From DASWVC01 sp036401335 (GTDB lineage Bacteria > Verrucomicrobiota > Verrucomicrobiia > Chthoniobacterales > JAFAMB01), in contig DASWVC010000201.1 of assembly GCA_036401335.1 (NCBI GenBank), forward strand, positions 1 to 46,503: DNA of 46,503 nucleotides, written 5' to 3'. Position numbers and translations under genes: made by a program. The notes under the pieces are model-generated. The model did not search any database and was not told the origin of the DNA. It saw only the letters and a list, made by a program, of their open reading frames with translations. Every line of letters starts with the position of its first letter. The stretch's first letter is position 1. This document shows, in pieces, positions 24,623 through 33,037 of this stretch.

Positions 24623-25657
24623 ATGTCCACAAGGCTCAGCAGGCTTCGGATCGGCATCGTTGGCGCGGGTAACATCGTTAAGTCCCGGCACCTGCCGGCA
24701 CTGAAACAGATTCCCGATGTTTCCATCACGGCTGTTTGTAACTCTACCTATGAAAGTGCAGAGCGTTTTTGTCGCGAGTTTTTGCCGGATGCGGTGCGCT
24801 ATGCGAACTGGGCCGAGCTCGTCGCCGACCCTGACATCGACATCATCTGGATTTGCACACCTCCCTACCTGCATTCGACCATCACGGTGTCGGCGCTGGA
24901 GGCGGGTAAACACGTGTTTTGCCAGGCGCGCATGGCGATGAACCTCAGCGAGGCTGAGGAAATGCAGGCAGCTGCCCTGCGTCACCCGCACCTGGCCACG
25001 ATGTTGTGTCCGCCACCTCACGGTTTGCGAGGGTCGTTGTTCATGCAGAAGCTTCTGGCCGAGGAATACCTCGGCTGGCCGCACCACCTGCGCCTGCAAA
25101 GCCTAAGCGGCATCTACGTTGATCCAGAGCTGCCGCCCCACTGGCGTCAGCGGGACGAACTCTCTGGCCTAAACGTCCTGACGCTGGGAATTTATGCGGA
25201 AGTCGTGCAGCGCTGGTTTGGACCAATCGGACGGGTTTTCGCCCACCAGAAGACCGTGCACCCCATCCGTCAAGGGTATGAAATCCGGATTCCGGACCTG
25301 GTGACCGTGATGTGCCGGTTCGAAAGCGGGATGGAAGGCGTTCTGGAATTCAGCGGCGTTGCCCCCTTCTCCGGGCCGGACCGATTGGAGGTGTACGGCA
25401 ACGAGGGCGTGCTCACCTACGATTTTTCCAAAGACGAGGTCGGCGGCGCGAGGGTCGGCGAAGCTGCCGTTCAGCCGATCGCGATCCCGCCCGGCCTCGA
25501 GCAAACCTGGGCGGCCGAAGAACACTTCATTGCTGCCGTGCGTGCGCCCGGCAGCATCATCCCGCAACCTGGGTTCGCCGAAGGCGTTGAGTACATGAAA
25601 GTCGTGCAAGCGGTGGCGGACTCGGTCAACCAGCGACGCGAGATCGAAATCCGGTAG
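24623..25657 (+). CDS. Gfo/Idh/MocA-family oxidoreductase with altered active-site motif
   Basis: A 344-residue NAD(P)-dependent oxidoreductase-like protein with Rossmann motif GIVGAGNIVKSRH and the DIIWICTPPYLHS segment. The family motif EKP after GKHVFC is replaced by QAR (CQARMAMNLSEAEEM), so the usual catalytic lysine is absent; the substrate-domain pattern is otherwise intact. I have an impression that other members share this QARMA variant, so it may be a subfamily with different chemistry. The ATG at 24623 follows lpxK by 41 bases. The substrate is probably a sugar or inositol derivative. Confidence 0.85.
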   Translation: MSTRLSRLRIGIVGAGNIVKSRHLPALKQIPDVSITAVCNSTYESAERFCREFLPDAVRYANWAELVADPDIDIIWICTPPYLHSTITVSALEAGKHVFCQARMAMNLSEAEEMQAAALRHPHLATMLCPPPHGLRGSLFMQKLLAEEYLGWPHHLRLQSLSGIYVDPELPPHWRQRDELSGLNVLTLGIYAEVVQRWFGPIGRVFAHQKTVHPIRQGYEIRIPDLVTVMCRFESGMEGVLEFSGVAPFSGPDRLEVYGNEGVLTYDFSKDEVGGARVGEAAVQPIAIPPGLEQTWAAEEHFIAAVRAPGSIIPQPGFAEGVEYMKVVQAVADSVNQRREIEIR

Positions 25658-25670
25658 CCTCGTTTTCAAG

Positions 25671-26978
25671 TCAGCGTTCAGCCCTCACCGCGACCGGCAC
25701 AATCACCGCATCACGCATCCCGTGGACCAACTTTTTGTCCGCCGGCACGATGGTGGCCAGAATGCCTCCCAGCCGGATGTCACACTCCGAGGCGACGAAA
25801 TAATACGGGCACAACCGCACGCGGCCGCGAAAAGTTGAAAAGCGGTCGGTTTGCGGCTGGTAAAGCCCCTGCTCGAAGAGCTTGCCCCGGTGGAAACGCT
25901 GCAGGATGAAAGGTTGACGGGGGAAAGACTGCACCGCTTCGTCGATCAGGCGGGCCCATTCTGCTTGAGGCAGGTCTGTGCCGACGTACACGCCACGGCT
26001 ACCCCAGGCGCGTTCGGAAAACCCGCTGACTTTTAATACGTAGTCGCGCTCCTTCTGACTAAACGCGCTCAGCTCTTTCCAATTCTGAATGCCCAGCCAG
26101 GGGATCACCGCGTGGTGCGGCACCGGGGCAGGATCAATCACCCACGTTTTTGGAATCACGGCGCGCAACCGTTGAAAATGCCGGCGGCTGAGTTCACGTT
26201 CCCAAAAACGCTCAAGCGATTTTTCCCAGAACAAGCCGAACCAGAGTTTTTCCTCCAGGTAGGGTTTTAGTGGCGCGGTGATCTGGAGGGTGCCCGCCCG
26301 GGCGGCGCTCAACAGGCTGGCCTGAGACGGCAGGTTCGGCAGATCAAAAAGCTCGAAGAAGCGGTAAACCGACTGCGGGATCGAGAAGTCCAGTGTCTCA
26401 GCTTGCTCCACCCGCCAATGGGGACCGTACTGCCGGTTGAGTTCACCAGCCAGCCACTGCATCTCCGGACGGTAAGTCGCGGCCTCCTTGGAAACGGCAA
26501 TCACTCCTTTCGGCAAAATCGATCGAAACCCGTCGACCATGCCGTTTTTGCCGCCAATCACATCAAAACCAAGGTCCGCATAAGCCTGGTTCAACCAGCC
26601 GGTCAGGCCGATGCCTCCCGGCACCGCATCGATCTCCGAGAGAACCAGCCCTTCGGGGGTAAGAATGATGTCCGGACGAATTACCTTGGGAAGGTCTCCC
26701 CGCGCTGCGGGCCATAAGCCCTTCAATGCTTCCGGTTTCCCGGCGTCCAAATATTCGGCGATCCAGGCAGGTTGCTTCCCCCGGCGTGACTGATGATAGA
26801 GCAGGTTCGCCGCCCGGAGAAATTTGAAAAGCCAATGGCCCAGGCGCTCGAGGTAACCGGCGCAGGCGGCGTCGATGAAAAAGGGTTCCGGCGCGAGGTT
26901 CCACTCTTTTTCAGCAAACAGGCCTTCTTTAGGAAAGCGCTGCTGGAGCGCGGTGATGTTTTCCTGGTCAGTCGGCAT
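25671..26978 (-). CDS. Uncharacterised protein, possible circularly permuted ATP-grasp
   Basis: A 435-residue cytosolic protein without a signal peptide. RPDIILTPEGLVLSEIDAVPGGIGL and YVLKVSGFSERAWGSRGVYV resemble nucleotide- and metal-binding stretches of ATP-grasp ligases, and the order of elements hints at a circularly permuted type. No partner peptide or peptide-ligase gene is adjacent. It ends 13 bases from the convergent oxidoreductase gene and starts 13 bases after the ruvA stop, so it is read after ruvA on the same strand. Function not assigned. Confidence 0.6.
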   Translation of the reverse strand: MPTDQENITALQQRFPKEGLFAEKEWNLAPEPFFIDAACAGYLERLGHWLFKFLRAANLLYHQSRRGKQPAWIAEYLDAGKPEALKGLWPAARGDLPKVIRPDIILTPEGLVLSEIDAVPGGIGLTGWLNQAYADLGFDVIGGKNGMVDGFRSILPKGVIAVSKEAATYRPEMQWLAGELNRQYGPHWRVEQAETLDFSIPQSVYRFFELFDLPNLPSQASLLSAARAGTLQITAPLKPYLEEKLWFGLFWEKSLERFWERELSRRHFQRLRAVIPKTWVIDPAPVPHHAVIPWLGIQNWKELSAFSQKERDYVLKVSGFSERAWGSRGVYVGTDLPQAEWARLIDEAVQSFPRQPFILQRFHRGKLFEQGLYQPQTDRFSTFRGRVRLCPYYFVASECDIRLGGILATIVPADKKLVHGMRDAVIVPVAVRAER

Positions 26979-26991
26979 GAACCTTGGCAGC

Positions 26992-27582
26992 TTAGGCTAA
27001 CAGCTTAAGCGCGTAGCGGATAAGTTCCTCGGTTGCAGCCTCGGGCCTTTGCCCGTGAACTTGGTGCAATGCCTTTTGGACCTCGACTTGTTTGAACCCA
27101 AGCGAGAGCAGGGCCATAAGGGCATCGTTGAGCCGTTGGTCAGTCTTTCCTGCCACGGCCGTCTGCCACGCCTCGGCTACCCCGACCTTGTCTTTTAGTT
27201 CTAGAACCATCCTTTCCGCCGTTTTCTTTCCCACCCCTTTAACCCGTGCCAAGGCGGTTACGTCTTGCTGCGCGACCGCGGCCTTGAATTGTGTCACCGT
27301 CAAACCGCTCAGTACTGCCAAAGCGATCTTCGGTCCAACGCCGCTTACATGTTGAAGCAAAAGAAGAAAAAGCTCGCGTTCCTGAGCCGTCAAAAACCCG
27401 TACAGCTGGTGCGCGTCCTCCCGCACCACCAGGTGGGTCAGAAGGCGAATGCGCGCGGCGACAGGTGGAAGCTGGTCAAAGGTCGAAAAAGGAACCTGAA
27501 CCAGGTAACCCACTCCGTTCACCGAGACCACGACCTGCGTGGGCAACGCTTCTACCAGATCGCCCTCAAGAAACGCAATCAT
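26992..27582 (-). CDS. ruvA: Holliday junction DNA helicase subunit RuvA
   Basis: A 196-residue RuvA: N-terminal OB-fold (MIAFLEGDLVEALPTQVVVS), central helix-hairpin-helix motifs LQHVSGVGPKIALAVLSGL and LARVKGVGKKTAERMVLELK, and a C-terminal three-helix domain (ALMALLSLGFKQVEVQKAL). It binds four-way junctions and loads RuvB. No ruvB or ruvC is adjacent. The open frame extends 44 residues upstream, but MIAFLEG is the family start. Divergent from the small secreted protein gene at 27656. Confidence 0.95.
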   Translation of the reverse strand: MIAFLEGDLVEALPTQVVVSVNGVGYLVQVPFSTFDQLPPVAARIRLLTHLVVREDAHQLYGFLTAQERELFLLLLQHVSGVGPKIALAVLSGLTVTQFKAAVAQQDVTALARVKGVGKKTAERMVLELKDKVGVAEAWQTAVAGKTDQRLNDALMALLSLGFKQVEVQKALHQVHGQRPEAATEELIRYALKLLA

Positions 27583-27655
27583 GTCAGGTAGTAGAAGTAC
27601 CTTGGCTCCGGCAAACTGCAAACGGCGGCCCCCGCCCGTCGCCTGGTTTCGCGCG

Positions 27656-28213
27656 ATGCTTTTCGGCTGGCTCTCGTTGCTCAGCCGGGCGGCATGGGCT
27701 GCGCCCTTGGCCATCGTGCAACCTGCGTTCTACCATCAAGCGGGCCAAACGCCCGTGCCGGGGTCCACCCGCACCGTGGTTGCATATTACGATTTTGATG
27801 GCCAAAGCCTTCATCCGCTCTCCCCGGACGCGTCCCGGTCGGCTGACGCGACGGTGCTTGAGCCGGCCCGCCAGCTTTTACCCACCTTACAGCCGGAGTC
27901 GGTGCGCGACGGCAACGGGGTCGTGGTTGCCCTCCGCTTCCGCAGCAGGAATCCCGCCCTGAGTTCGATCCTGCTACTGCCGGAAACGTGGAACCGGTTT
28001 TCTCAGTTGCTTGGGCCTGAGTGCCTGGCGGTGGTTCCCAACCGCGAGGTGGTACTGCTGTTTCCCCGCCTGGGGGTCAACCTCAGCCGGTTTAGTGTTG
28101 AGGTCATCCAACTTTACCGCAATCACCCTTACCCGGGTTCAACCGAACTGCTGGAGCACCGGTCCAACGGGTTGCATGCCGTCCGCGATCTCGCGAACGA
28201 GTTTGTGGATTAA
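27656..28213 (+). CDS. Secreted protein of unknown function, 185 aa
   Basis: The preferred ATG gives MLFGWLSLLSRAAWAAPLAI, a signal peptide with cleavage near AWA-A. The mature part has PAFYHQAGQTPVPG, TRTVVAYYDFDG and VVVALRFRSRNPALSSILLL, suggesting a mixed alpha/beta periplasmic domain. No family is recognised. The frame opens at 27539 over the ruvA promoter region; the upstream part is Arg/Ser-rich and probably not translated. It lies 172 bases before the outer-membrane barrel gene, in the same direction; co-transcription is uncertain. Confidence 0.6.
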   Translation: MLFGWLSLLSRAAWAAPLAIVQPAFYHQAGQTPVPGSTRTVVAYYDFDGQSLHPLSPDASRSADATVLEPARQLLPTLQPESVRDGNGVVVALRFRSRNPALSSILLLPETWNRFSQLLGPECLAVVPNREVVLLFPRLGVNLSRFSVEVIQLYRNHPYPGSTELLEHRSNGLHAVRDLANEFVD

Positions 28214-28385
28214 TCCCGCGAAAAGAAGCATTGCAAGCCGCGCTCTGATTTCAGACAACTAAAATCGTCATGGTCACCACACTGAACGGGAGCATGCCAG
28301 GGGGCCATTCCATGGTGCCTCGAGCATTTAGGCTTGATTCAGCAACCCCTCAGCCCCTCTCCTTGGCTTATCCGCCGGTTTTCCC

Positions 28386-29768
28386 ATGACGATTCTCTCC
28401 CGACCCTCCGCGTTGGTGGCTGCGGCAACCTTTCTTGGGCTTGTCTCCGCTTCCCTGGCCCAGACCTCGTCCATCATCTCACCCGGTTCCTACACGTTGT
28501 TCCACCCGCAAACCGACCTGGCCGGTTCCCAAACAAGTCCCGGCAGCCTGAGCGAAGGCCTTTTCACGAAACTGCCGTTTACCGTCGCCGCTTACACCAA
28601 CGTCGGGTACGATGACAACCTCTTCTTTACGCACGATAACCGCACCGGCAGCGGGTTCAACTCACTCGGCCTTAACCTCGGCAGTCACATCGGCAACCTG
28701 CGCACCCGGCTCGACGCCCTTTTGTCTGCGGGGGTGATCGCCTACTGGAACCGCCCGGGCAGTGCGATCGCCCCGAACATCAGCCTCAACCTGAACTTCA
28801 CCCATCAGTTCAACGAGCGAACGGTGTTCGGTTTTTCGACGTTCACGTCGTATGAACAGGAATCAAACGTCGCCACCGGTTTGGACCAGGCCAGTAATCA
28901 GGGCAACTATTTTTACAGCAGCAACACCTTCACGCTGGGGTACTGGCTTACCCACCGGATTTCGCTGATCACCACGTACAATGTGGTAACCGTCCTGTAC
29001 GATAACAGTGCAGCTGCCCTGAACAACAATTACGTGCAGAACACGATAAGCCAGCAGGTGCGCTACCTTCTATTGCCCACCGTCAACGTCGCCCTAGAAT
29101 TCCGCTACGAGAACGACACCTACTTCCACGTCAACAATGATTCCGACGCCGAGTACCTCCTGGCCGGTGCTGACGTCACCCTCAGCCCGAAGCTGAGCTT
29201 CGCTTTTCGCCTCGGCGCCCAGTTGCGGGAGCAGCACACCACACCGAGTGGAACTTTCCTGTACCCCACTTTTGAATCCACGCTCACCTACGAGTACCGG
29301 CCGGAATCAACGGTGCAATGGTTAAACCAGCTTGGGTTGGGAGAATCGAGTTCGTCCGGCCAAGGCTACCGGGAGTACTACCAGACCGGCCTGAGCATCA
29401 ACCATAGCTTTGGAAAAAAGCTAAAGGCTGTTGCTGCACTCACGTATTCCTATAATAAGTACTCGGGCAATAACGGGACGGCGACCACGTCAACCGTTAC
29501 CACCGTCGGCCAGACCGGCACCGCCATCGACCAGACCAATGGGATCGGGTTCACCGGGTTCAACGCCGGGCCGAACTCGGTGGTGATCAACGGGAACCTC
29601 GGCAATTTCACCGAAAACATCCTCGACCTGTCGGTTGGCGTGGCCTACCAGGTCACCCGGCCCTTTTCCGTCAACGCCGGTTACACGTTTACCCGGGATT
29701 TTTCCAGCCAGGTTATACGTGATTATTACCGGAACCGGATCTACCTGGGCGTCCAGTTCGCGTTCTGA
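28386..29768 (+). CDS. Outer-membrane beta-barrel protein, exopolysaccharide-linked
   Basis: A 460-residue protein with a signal peptide (MTILSRPSALVAAATFLGLV, cleavage near SLA-Q). The mature part is built of alternating aromatic and hydrophobic strands with many Asn, Tyr, Ser and Thr; typical are AAYTNVGYDDNLFF near the start and NRIYLGVQFAF at the end, a C-terminal Phe as in barrels. The GYDDNLF pattern resembles uncharacterised barrels that accompany exopolysaccharide loci, and the gene stands directly ahead of the Wzc- and Wza-like genes. Its function, perhaps export or anchoring of the polymer, is inferred. Confidence 0.75.
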   Translation: MTILSRPSALVAAATFLGLVSASLAQTSSIISPGSYTLFHPQTDLAGSQTSPGSLSEGLFTKLPFTVAAYTNVGYDDNLFFTHDNRTGSGFNSLGLNLGSHIGNLRTRLDALLSAGVIAYWNRPGSAIAPNISLNLNFTHQFNERTVFGFSTFTSYEQESNVATGLDQASNQGNYFYSSNTFTLGYWLTHRISLITTYNVVTVLYDNSAAALNNNYVQNTISQQVRYLLLPTVNVALEFRYENDTYFHVNNDSDAEYLLAGADVTLSPKLSFAFRLGAQLREQHTTPSGTFLYPTFESTLTYEYRPESTVQWLNQLGLGESSSSGQGYREYYQTGLSINHSFGKKLKAVAALTYSYNKYSGNNGTATTSTVTTVGQTGTAIDQTNGIGFTGFNAGPNSVVINGNLGNFTENILDLSVGVAYQVTRPFSVNAGYTFTRDFSSQVIRDYYRNRIYLGVQFAF

Positions 29769-29812
29769 GCGGGCGGGCCTGACTGGAAGGCAGTTGAAAG
29801 TCGGCCATTTTC

Positions 29813-29834
29813 TTTTAAGCTGACAAGCTTAAAA
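29813..29834. promoter_or_regulatory. 9-bp inverted repeat upstream of the Wzc-like gene
   Basis: TTTTAAGCT and AGCTTAAAA are perfect 9-base arms around GACA. It sits 45 bases after the barrel-gene stop and 64 bases before the Wzc start. No clear T-run follows, so an operator is as likely as a weak terminator. Confidence 0.4.
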
Positions 29835-29842
29835 CCGATCTT

Positions 29843-29875
29843 TCGAATAAATCGCCGGGTATCCGGTCGAATAAA
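29843..29875. repeat. Direct repeats TCGAATAAA upstream of the Wzc-like gene
   Basis: TCGAATAAA occurs at 29843-29851 and 29867-29875, a spacing of 24 bases, followed by a related CTCGAAAC. The two copies are just upstream of the Wzc start and may be activator-binding sites, or the AT-rich part of a promoter. Confidence 0.35.
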
Positions 29876-29897
29876 CGCTCGAAACGTCGATCTGTTC

Positions 29898-32057
29898 ATG
29901 GATTCTCAATACCCTAACGAAGCGAAACTGCATTTTCTTGATTATTGGCGGGTGGTCCGCGTCCGCCTTGGGCTTGTCATCCTGGCGTTCGTGCTGGTCC
30001 TCATCACCACCGCCGTGGTTACTTTAACCACCCCGAAACAGTACCAGTCTTTCGCAACGATCGAGATCGAGCCGGACATGACGCCGGTGCGAATTTTTGA
30101 GAACGAGCCGGCGGCATCGTCGCTGAACGACGCGAAGTTCAGCCAGACCCAGTTTCAGATCATTACCCGCAAAGGGGTCCTTTACCCGGTTATCGATCAA
30201 CTCGACCTCACCCACCGCTGGGGAACTGCAAACGCGCCTATTTCCAAAGACGGAGCTTACGGGCGGCTGATGGGAATGTTGTCCCTGCAGGAAGTGCGCA
30301 ACACCAACCTGATTCAGATCAACGTTTTAAGCGCCGACCCACAAGAGGCGGCGCTCGTGGCCAATACCGTGGCTCAGGTTTACATGGACCAGCGAGTGGC
30401 CGAGCAGCATTCAATTCAGTCCAAGAGTTTGGACCAGCTCCGCGACGAGGTTCACGAGAAGGAAGTTGCCGTGGCCAAAGCGTTTGACGAAGCGTCGCGC
30501 CTTCGCACCCAGACGGGGATCAACGATCCCAATCCGGACAGCCTGGATTCCTCCGCACGCATCGAGGATACGAGCGTTAACTCCAACCAGGAAAAAGTGA
30601 ATGAGATGCGGTCGCAGGTGGCTGCCCTCCGGAGCCGCGTGGGCCAGCTCGAGCAGGTGAAAACGGACGACCTGATGCGGGCGGCGGGCATGTTGAACCT
30701 CAATGACCCGGTGGTCACCCAGAAACTGCCGGTTTACCAAAGTCTGCTCAGTGACCGGGCCCGTATGCTCAGTTCCGGCTTGGGTCGCAACCATCCGGAC
30801 GTAAAGGCAGTACAGGCGCAGGTTGACACGCTTGAACAGCAACTTAAACAGCAGATTGAAAGCTTGCGCAAAGGGCTGGCGACCCAGTTGGCCATTGCCG
30901 AAGACTCGTTGAAGGCAATGCAGACCAATCTGAGCACGAGTCAGAGTGCTCAGCAGGAGATGAAAACGGCCAGCGCGCGGTACCTGGACGCGAAATACCG
31001 CTACATCCAAGAACGCAAGCTTTTGGAAGCGGCCAAGACGCGGTTAAGTTCACAGACCATGGAACTGGCGATGCCGCAACGGCCCGCCTATTTCCGTGAC
31101 CGGGCAGAGCCCGCCCGTTTTCCGAGCCGTCCCCGGGTTTTCATGAACCTTGCCGTCGGGGCAGGTGCCGGCTTGTTGCTGGGTATCGGTCTGGCGTTCC
31201 TGCTGGAGTACCTCGACACGAGCGTGAAAACGATGGAAGACGTCGAAACCGCCTTCGGCAGCACGGTGCTGGCGGTTGTTCCAAAAAACATCAAGGTGTT
31301 GAAAGAGGCCCTGGAGGATACGCCTGACGCTGAGGCGTATCGCATCCTTAAGACCAATGTCGACATCGCCCGCAAGAAAGTAAACGCATCGGTTCTCAGC
31401 TTGGTCAGTGGCGGCCCGGGTGAGGGCAAGTCCACCACGGTTTGCAACCTTGCCCAGACTTACGCCTGGAACGGGCAGAACGTGCTGGTAATTGACGGCG
31501 ACCTCCGGCGGCCCGCGCAGCATCGCCTTTTTGGCTTGGACAACCGCGTTGGGCTTGGCAATTACCTCAAGGGCAAGGTCGATTTCGAGCGTGCCGTTCA
31601 GGCCACAAACCATCCCTCGCTGCACGTTCTGACCAGCGGCAATGCCTCGACTGAGGCAGTTGGATTGCTTAGCTCCCAATCCATGCATTCATTGTTGGAG
31701 ATGGTTCGCGAACGTTACGATGTCGTTCTCATCGATTGCCCTCCGATTCTCGGCGTCAGCGATGCTTCCATCATCTCGACGCTTGTCGATGCTTCCATCG
31801 TAGTCGTCCAGCACCGCCGCTTCCCCCGCTCAATGCTGATGCGGGTAAAAAAAGTTCTCGACGGTTTTGAAGCCAACCTGCTTGGCGTGGTTTTGAACAA
31901 CGTCGATGTCCGTCACGACCAGAATTCTCAGTATTACACAAGCTACACGCACTACTACACAAAGGCCGATAAGCGCCTTAAAGCAGAGCGCAAAGACGCT
32001 GCCCGGGCTGGGGCGGGGAAATCTGCTGCGGTTGAGGCCGTCGAAGACGATTATTAA
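29898..32057 (+). CDS. Polysaccharide co-polymerase with BY-kinase domain (Wzc/GumC-like)
   Basis: A 719-residue inner-membrane protein. TM1 is near residues 17-42, followed by a Wzz domain, a long periplasmic coiled-coil region with Gln/Glu-rich heptads (about 160-400) and TM2 near 415-435. The cytoplasmic kinase has Walker A GGPGEGKST (about 505), Walker A' VLVIDGDLRRP and Walker B VVLIDCPPILGVSD. The C-terminus carries a tyrosine cluster (SQYYTSYTHYYTK), the autophosphorylation target of bacterial tyrosine kinases. The protein controls polymer length and export. No phosphatase gene was seen nearby. Confidence 0.93.
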   Translation: MDSQYPNEAKLHFLDYWRVVRVRLGLVILAFVLVLITTAVVTLTTPKQYQSFATIEIEPDMTPVRIFENEPAASSLNDAKFSQTQFQIITRKGVLYPVIDQLDLTHRWGTANAPISKDGAYGRLMGMLSLQEVRNTNLIQINVLSADPQEAALVANTVAQVYMDQRVAEQHSIQSKSLDQLRDEVHEKEVAVAKAFDEASRLRTQTGINDPNPDSLDSSARIEDTSVNSNQEKVNEMRSQVAALRSRVGQLEQVKTDDLMRAAGMLNLNDPVVTQKLPVYQSLLSDRARMLSSGLGRNHPDVKAVQAQVDTLEQQLKQQIESLRKGLATQLAIAEDSLKAMQTNLSTSQSAQQEMKTASARYLDAKYRYIQERKLLEAAKTRLSSQTMELAMPQRPAYFRDRAEPARFPSRPRVFMNLAVGAGAGLLLGIGLAFLLEYLDTSVKTMEDVETAFGSTVLAVVPKNIKVLKEALEDTPDAEAYRILKTNVDIARKKVNASVLSLVSGGPGEGKSTTVCNLAQTYAWNGQNVLVIDGDLRRPAQHRLFGLDNRVGLGNYLKGKVDFERAVQATNHPSLHVLTSGNASTEAVGLLSSQSMHSLLEMVRERYDVVLIDCPPILGVSDASIISTLVDASIVVVQHRRFPRSMLMRVKKVLDGFEANLLGVVLNNVDVRHDQNSQYYTSYTHYYTKADKRLKAERKDAARAGAGKSAAVEAVEDDY

Positions 32058-32211
32058 GCCCTGCCCCTGGAGGGTCCAAGGTGCGCCCGCGCTGGTCGAG
32101 GACCCGGACTTCGTGCCAAGCCTACCCTACCCGGATCTACCCCGTTATATGACGCCCTTTTTTACTGGTTCGCTCCCGGCTCGATTGCCGGGGGGACCGT
32201 TGACCAAACTT

Positions 32212-32811
32212 ATGTCTGGGATTCGTCGCACCGCGGCGCGTGTCGTGCGGCGCGGGCATCCCTTTCTTCCGGTCCTGACCCTCAGTTGCCTGCTCTTGGT
32301 TACATTGCCGGTCCACGCAGACGCGGTTCTCCGGAAAGGGGACACCCTTGAACTTAAGATCAGCGGGGTGCCTGCTGCGGAAACCACTTCCCTGAGTGGT
32401 CAGTACACCATCGATAATGACGGTTTTGTCAATTTGGCGTACATTGGAAAGATCAGGATCGGCGGGCTACCGGCCGGCGTTGCCCAGTCGACGATCGAGC
32501 AGGCTTACCGCTCCCGGGATATTTTCACGAACCCGACCATTATCATCACACAGCAGATAACTTCACGTTTCGTGAATGTTGGCGGTGAAGTTAAAACCCC
32601 GAACCGTGTCGGCTACACGCCGGACCTGACGGTCCTGGGCAGCATTAATGCCGCGGGCGGTTTTACCGCGTTTGCCGATGAACGAAAGATCAGGCTGCTG
32701 CGCGGCAACGATGTCATGATCATTGATGTAAAGAAAATCCGGGGCAATCCGTCCCTTGATGTGCCTGTGCAACCGGGAGACCGCATCGAGGTGCCACAAT
32801 CGCTTTTTTGA
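32212..32811 (+). CDS. Polysaccharide export outer-membrane protein (Wza-like)
   Basis: A 199-residue protein with an N-terminal basic region, a hydrophobic signal segment (VLTLSCLLLVTLPVHADA) and no lipobox cysteine. A Poly_export domain (LRKGDTLELKISGVP, DNDGFVNLAYIGKIRIGGL) is followed by a SLBB-like part (FVNVGGEVKTPNRVGYTPDL) and ends VQPGDRIEVPQSLF. It is much shorter than the ~380-residue Wza and lacks the outer-membrane helix, so it probably works with the barrel protein upstream. The start is uncertain; 32149 is an alternative. It follows the Wzc-like gene by 154 bases. Confidence 0.86.
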   Translation: MSGIRRTAARVVRRGHPFLPVLTLSCLLLVTLPVHADAVLRKGDTLELKISGVPAAETTSLSGQYTIDNDGFVNLAYIGKIRIGGLPAGVAQSTIEQAYRSRDIFTNPTIIITQQITSRFVNVGGEVKTPNRVGYTPDLTVLGSINAAGGFTAFADERKIRLLRGNDVMIIDVKKIRGNPSLDVPVQPGDRIEVPQSLF

Positions 32812-32815
32812 CGGC

Positions 32816-32926
32816 CTAGGCGTCGAGCGTCTTCTGGGTAGCGAGCTTTTCCTCAAACGCCTCGAGGCAGGCCGCTTTTTTCTGGCGGCGGACCCTCGCC
32901 GTTATTGAACCTGCGCCGCGTTGCAA
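32816..32926 (-). CDS. Possible 36-residue basic peptide (doubtful)
   Basis: A short frame just downstream of tRNA-His on the same strand, starting at TTG, reads LQRGAGSITARVRRQKKAAC and continues with LEAFEEKLATQKTLDA. The Lys/Arg-rich helix with a Glu-rich half looks protein-like, but there is no ribosome-binding site. It may be the remnant of a larger gene or chance. Listed for completeness. Confidence 0.15.
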   Translation of the reverse strand: MQRGAGSITARVRRQKKAACLEAFEEKLATQKTLDA

Positions 32927-32936
32927 GATGGCGAGG

Positions 32937-33012
32937 TGGGGTGGCCGACGGGATTCGAACCCGCAACAACTGGAACCACAATCCAGAGCTCTACCGTTGA
33001 GCTACGGCCACC
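32937..33012 (-). tRNA. tRNA-His (GTG)
   Basis: The minus strand gives a full cloverleaf. The acceptor stem GTGGCCG pairs with CGGCCAC, with G-1 (33012) opposite discriminator C (32940), the His identity feature. The D-loop region is AGCTCAACGGTAGAGCT, the anticodon stem CTGGA/TCCAG with loop TTGTGGT and anticodon GTG at 32977-32979, and the T-arm is GCGGGTTCGAATCCCGT. CCA is encoded at 32937-32939. No integrase or duplicated tRNA end was seen next to it. Confidence 0.97.
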
Positions 33013-33037
33013 ATGCCAGAGAAGGCCTAGGTTATTC

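Noticed and set aside
29813..29834. Intrinsic terminator after the outer-membrane barrel gene
   Set aside because: The inverted repeat is A/T-rich with no GC stem and no T-run directly behind it; kept as a possible operator instead.
32937..33012. Use of tRNA-His as an integration site of a genomic island
   Set aside because: No integrase, no second copy of the tRNA 3' end and no composition change were seen; neighbouring genes look ordinary.
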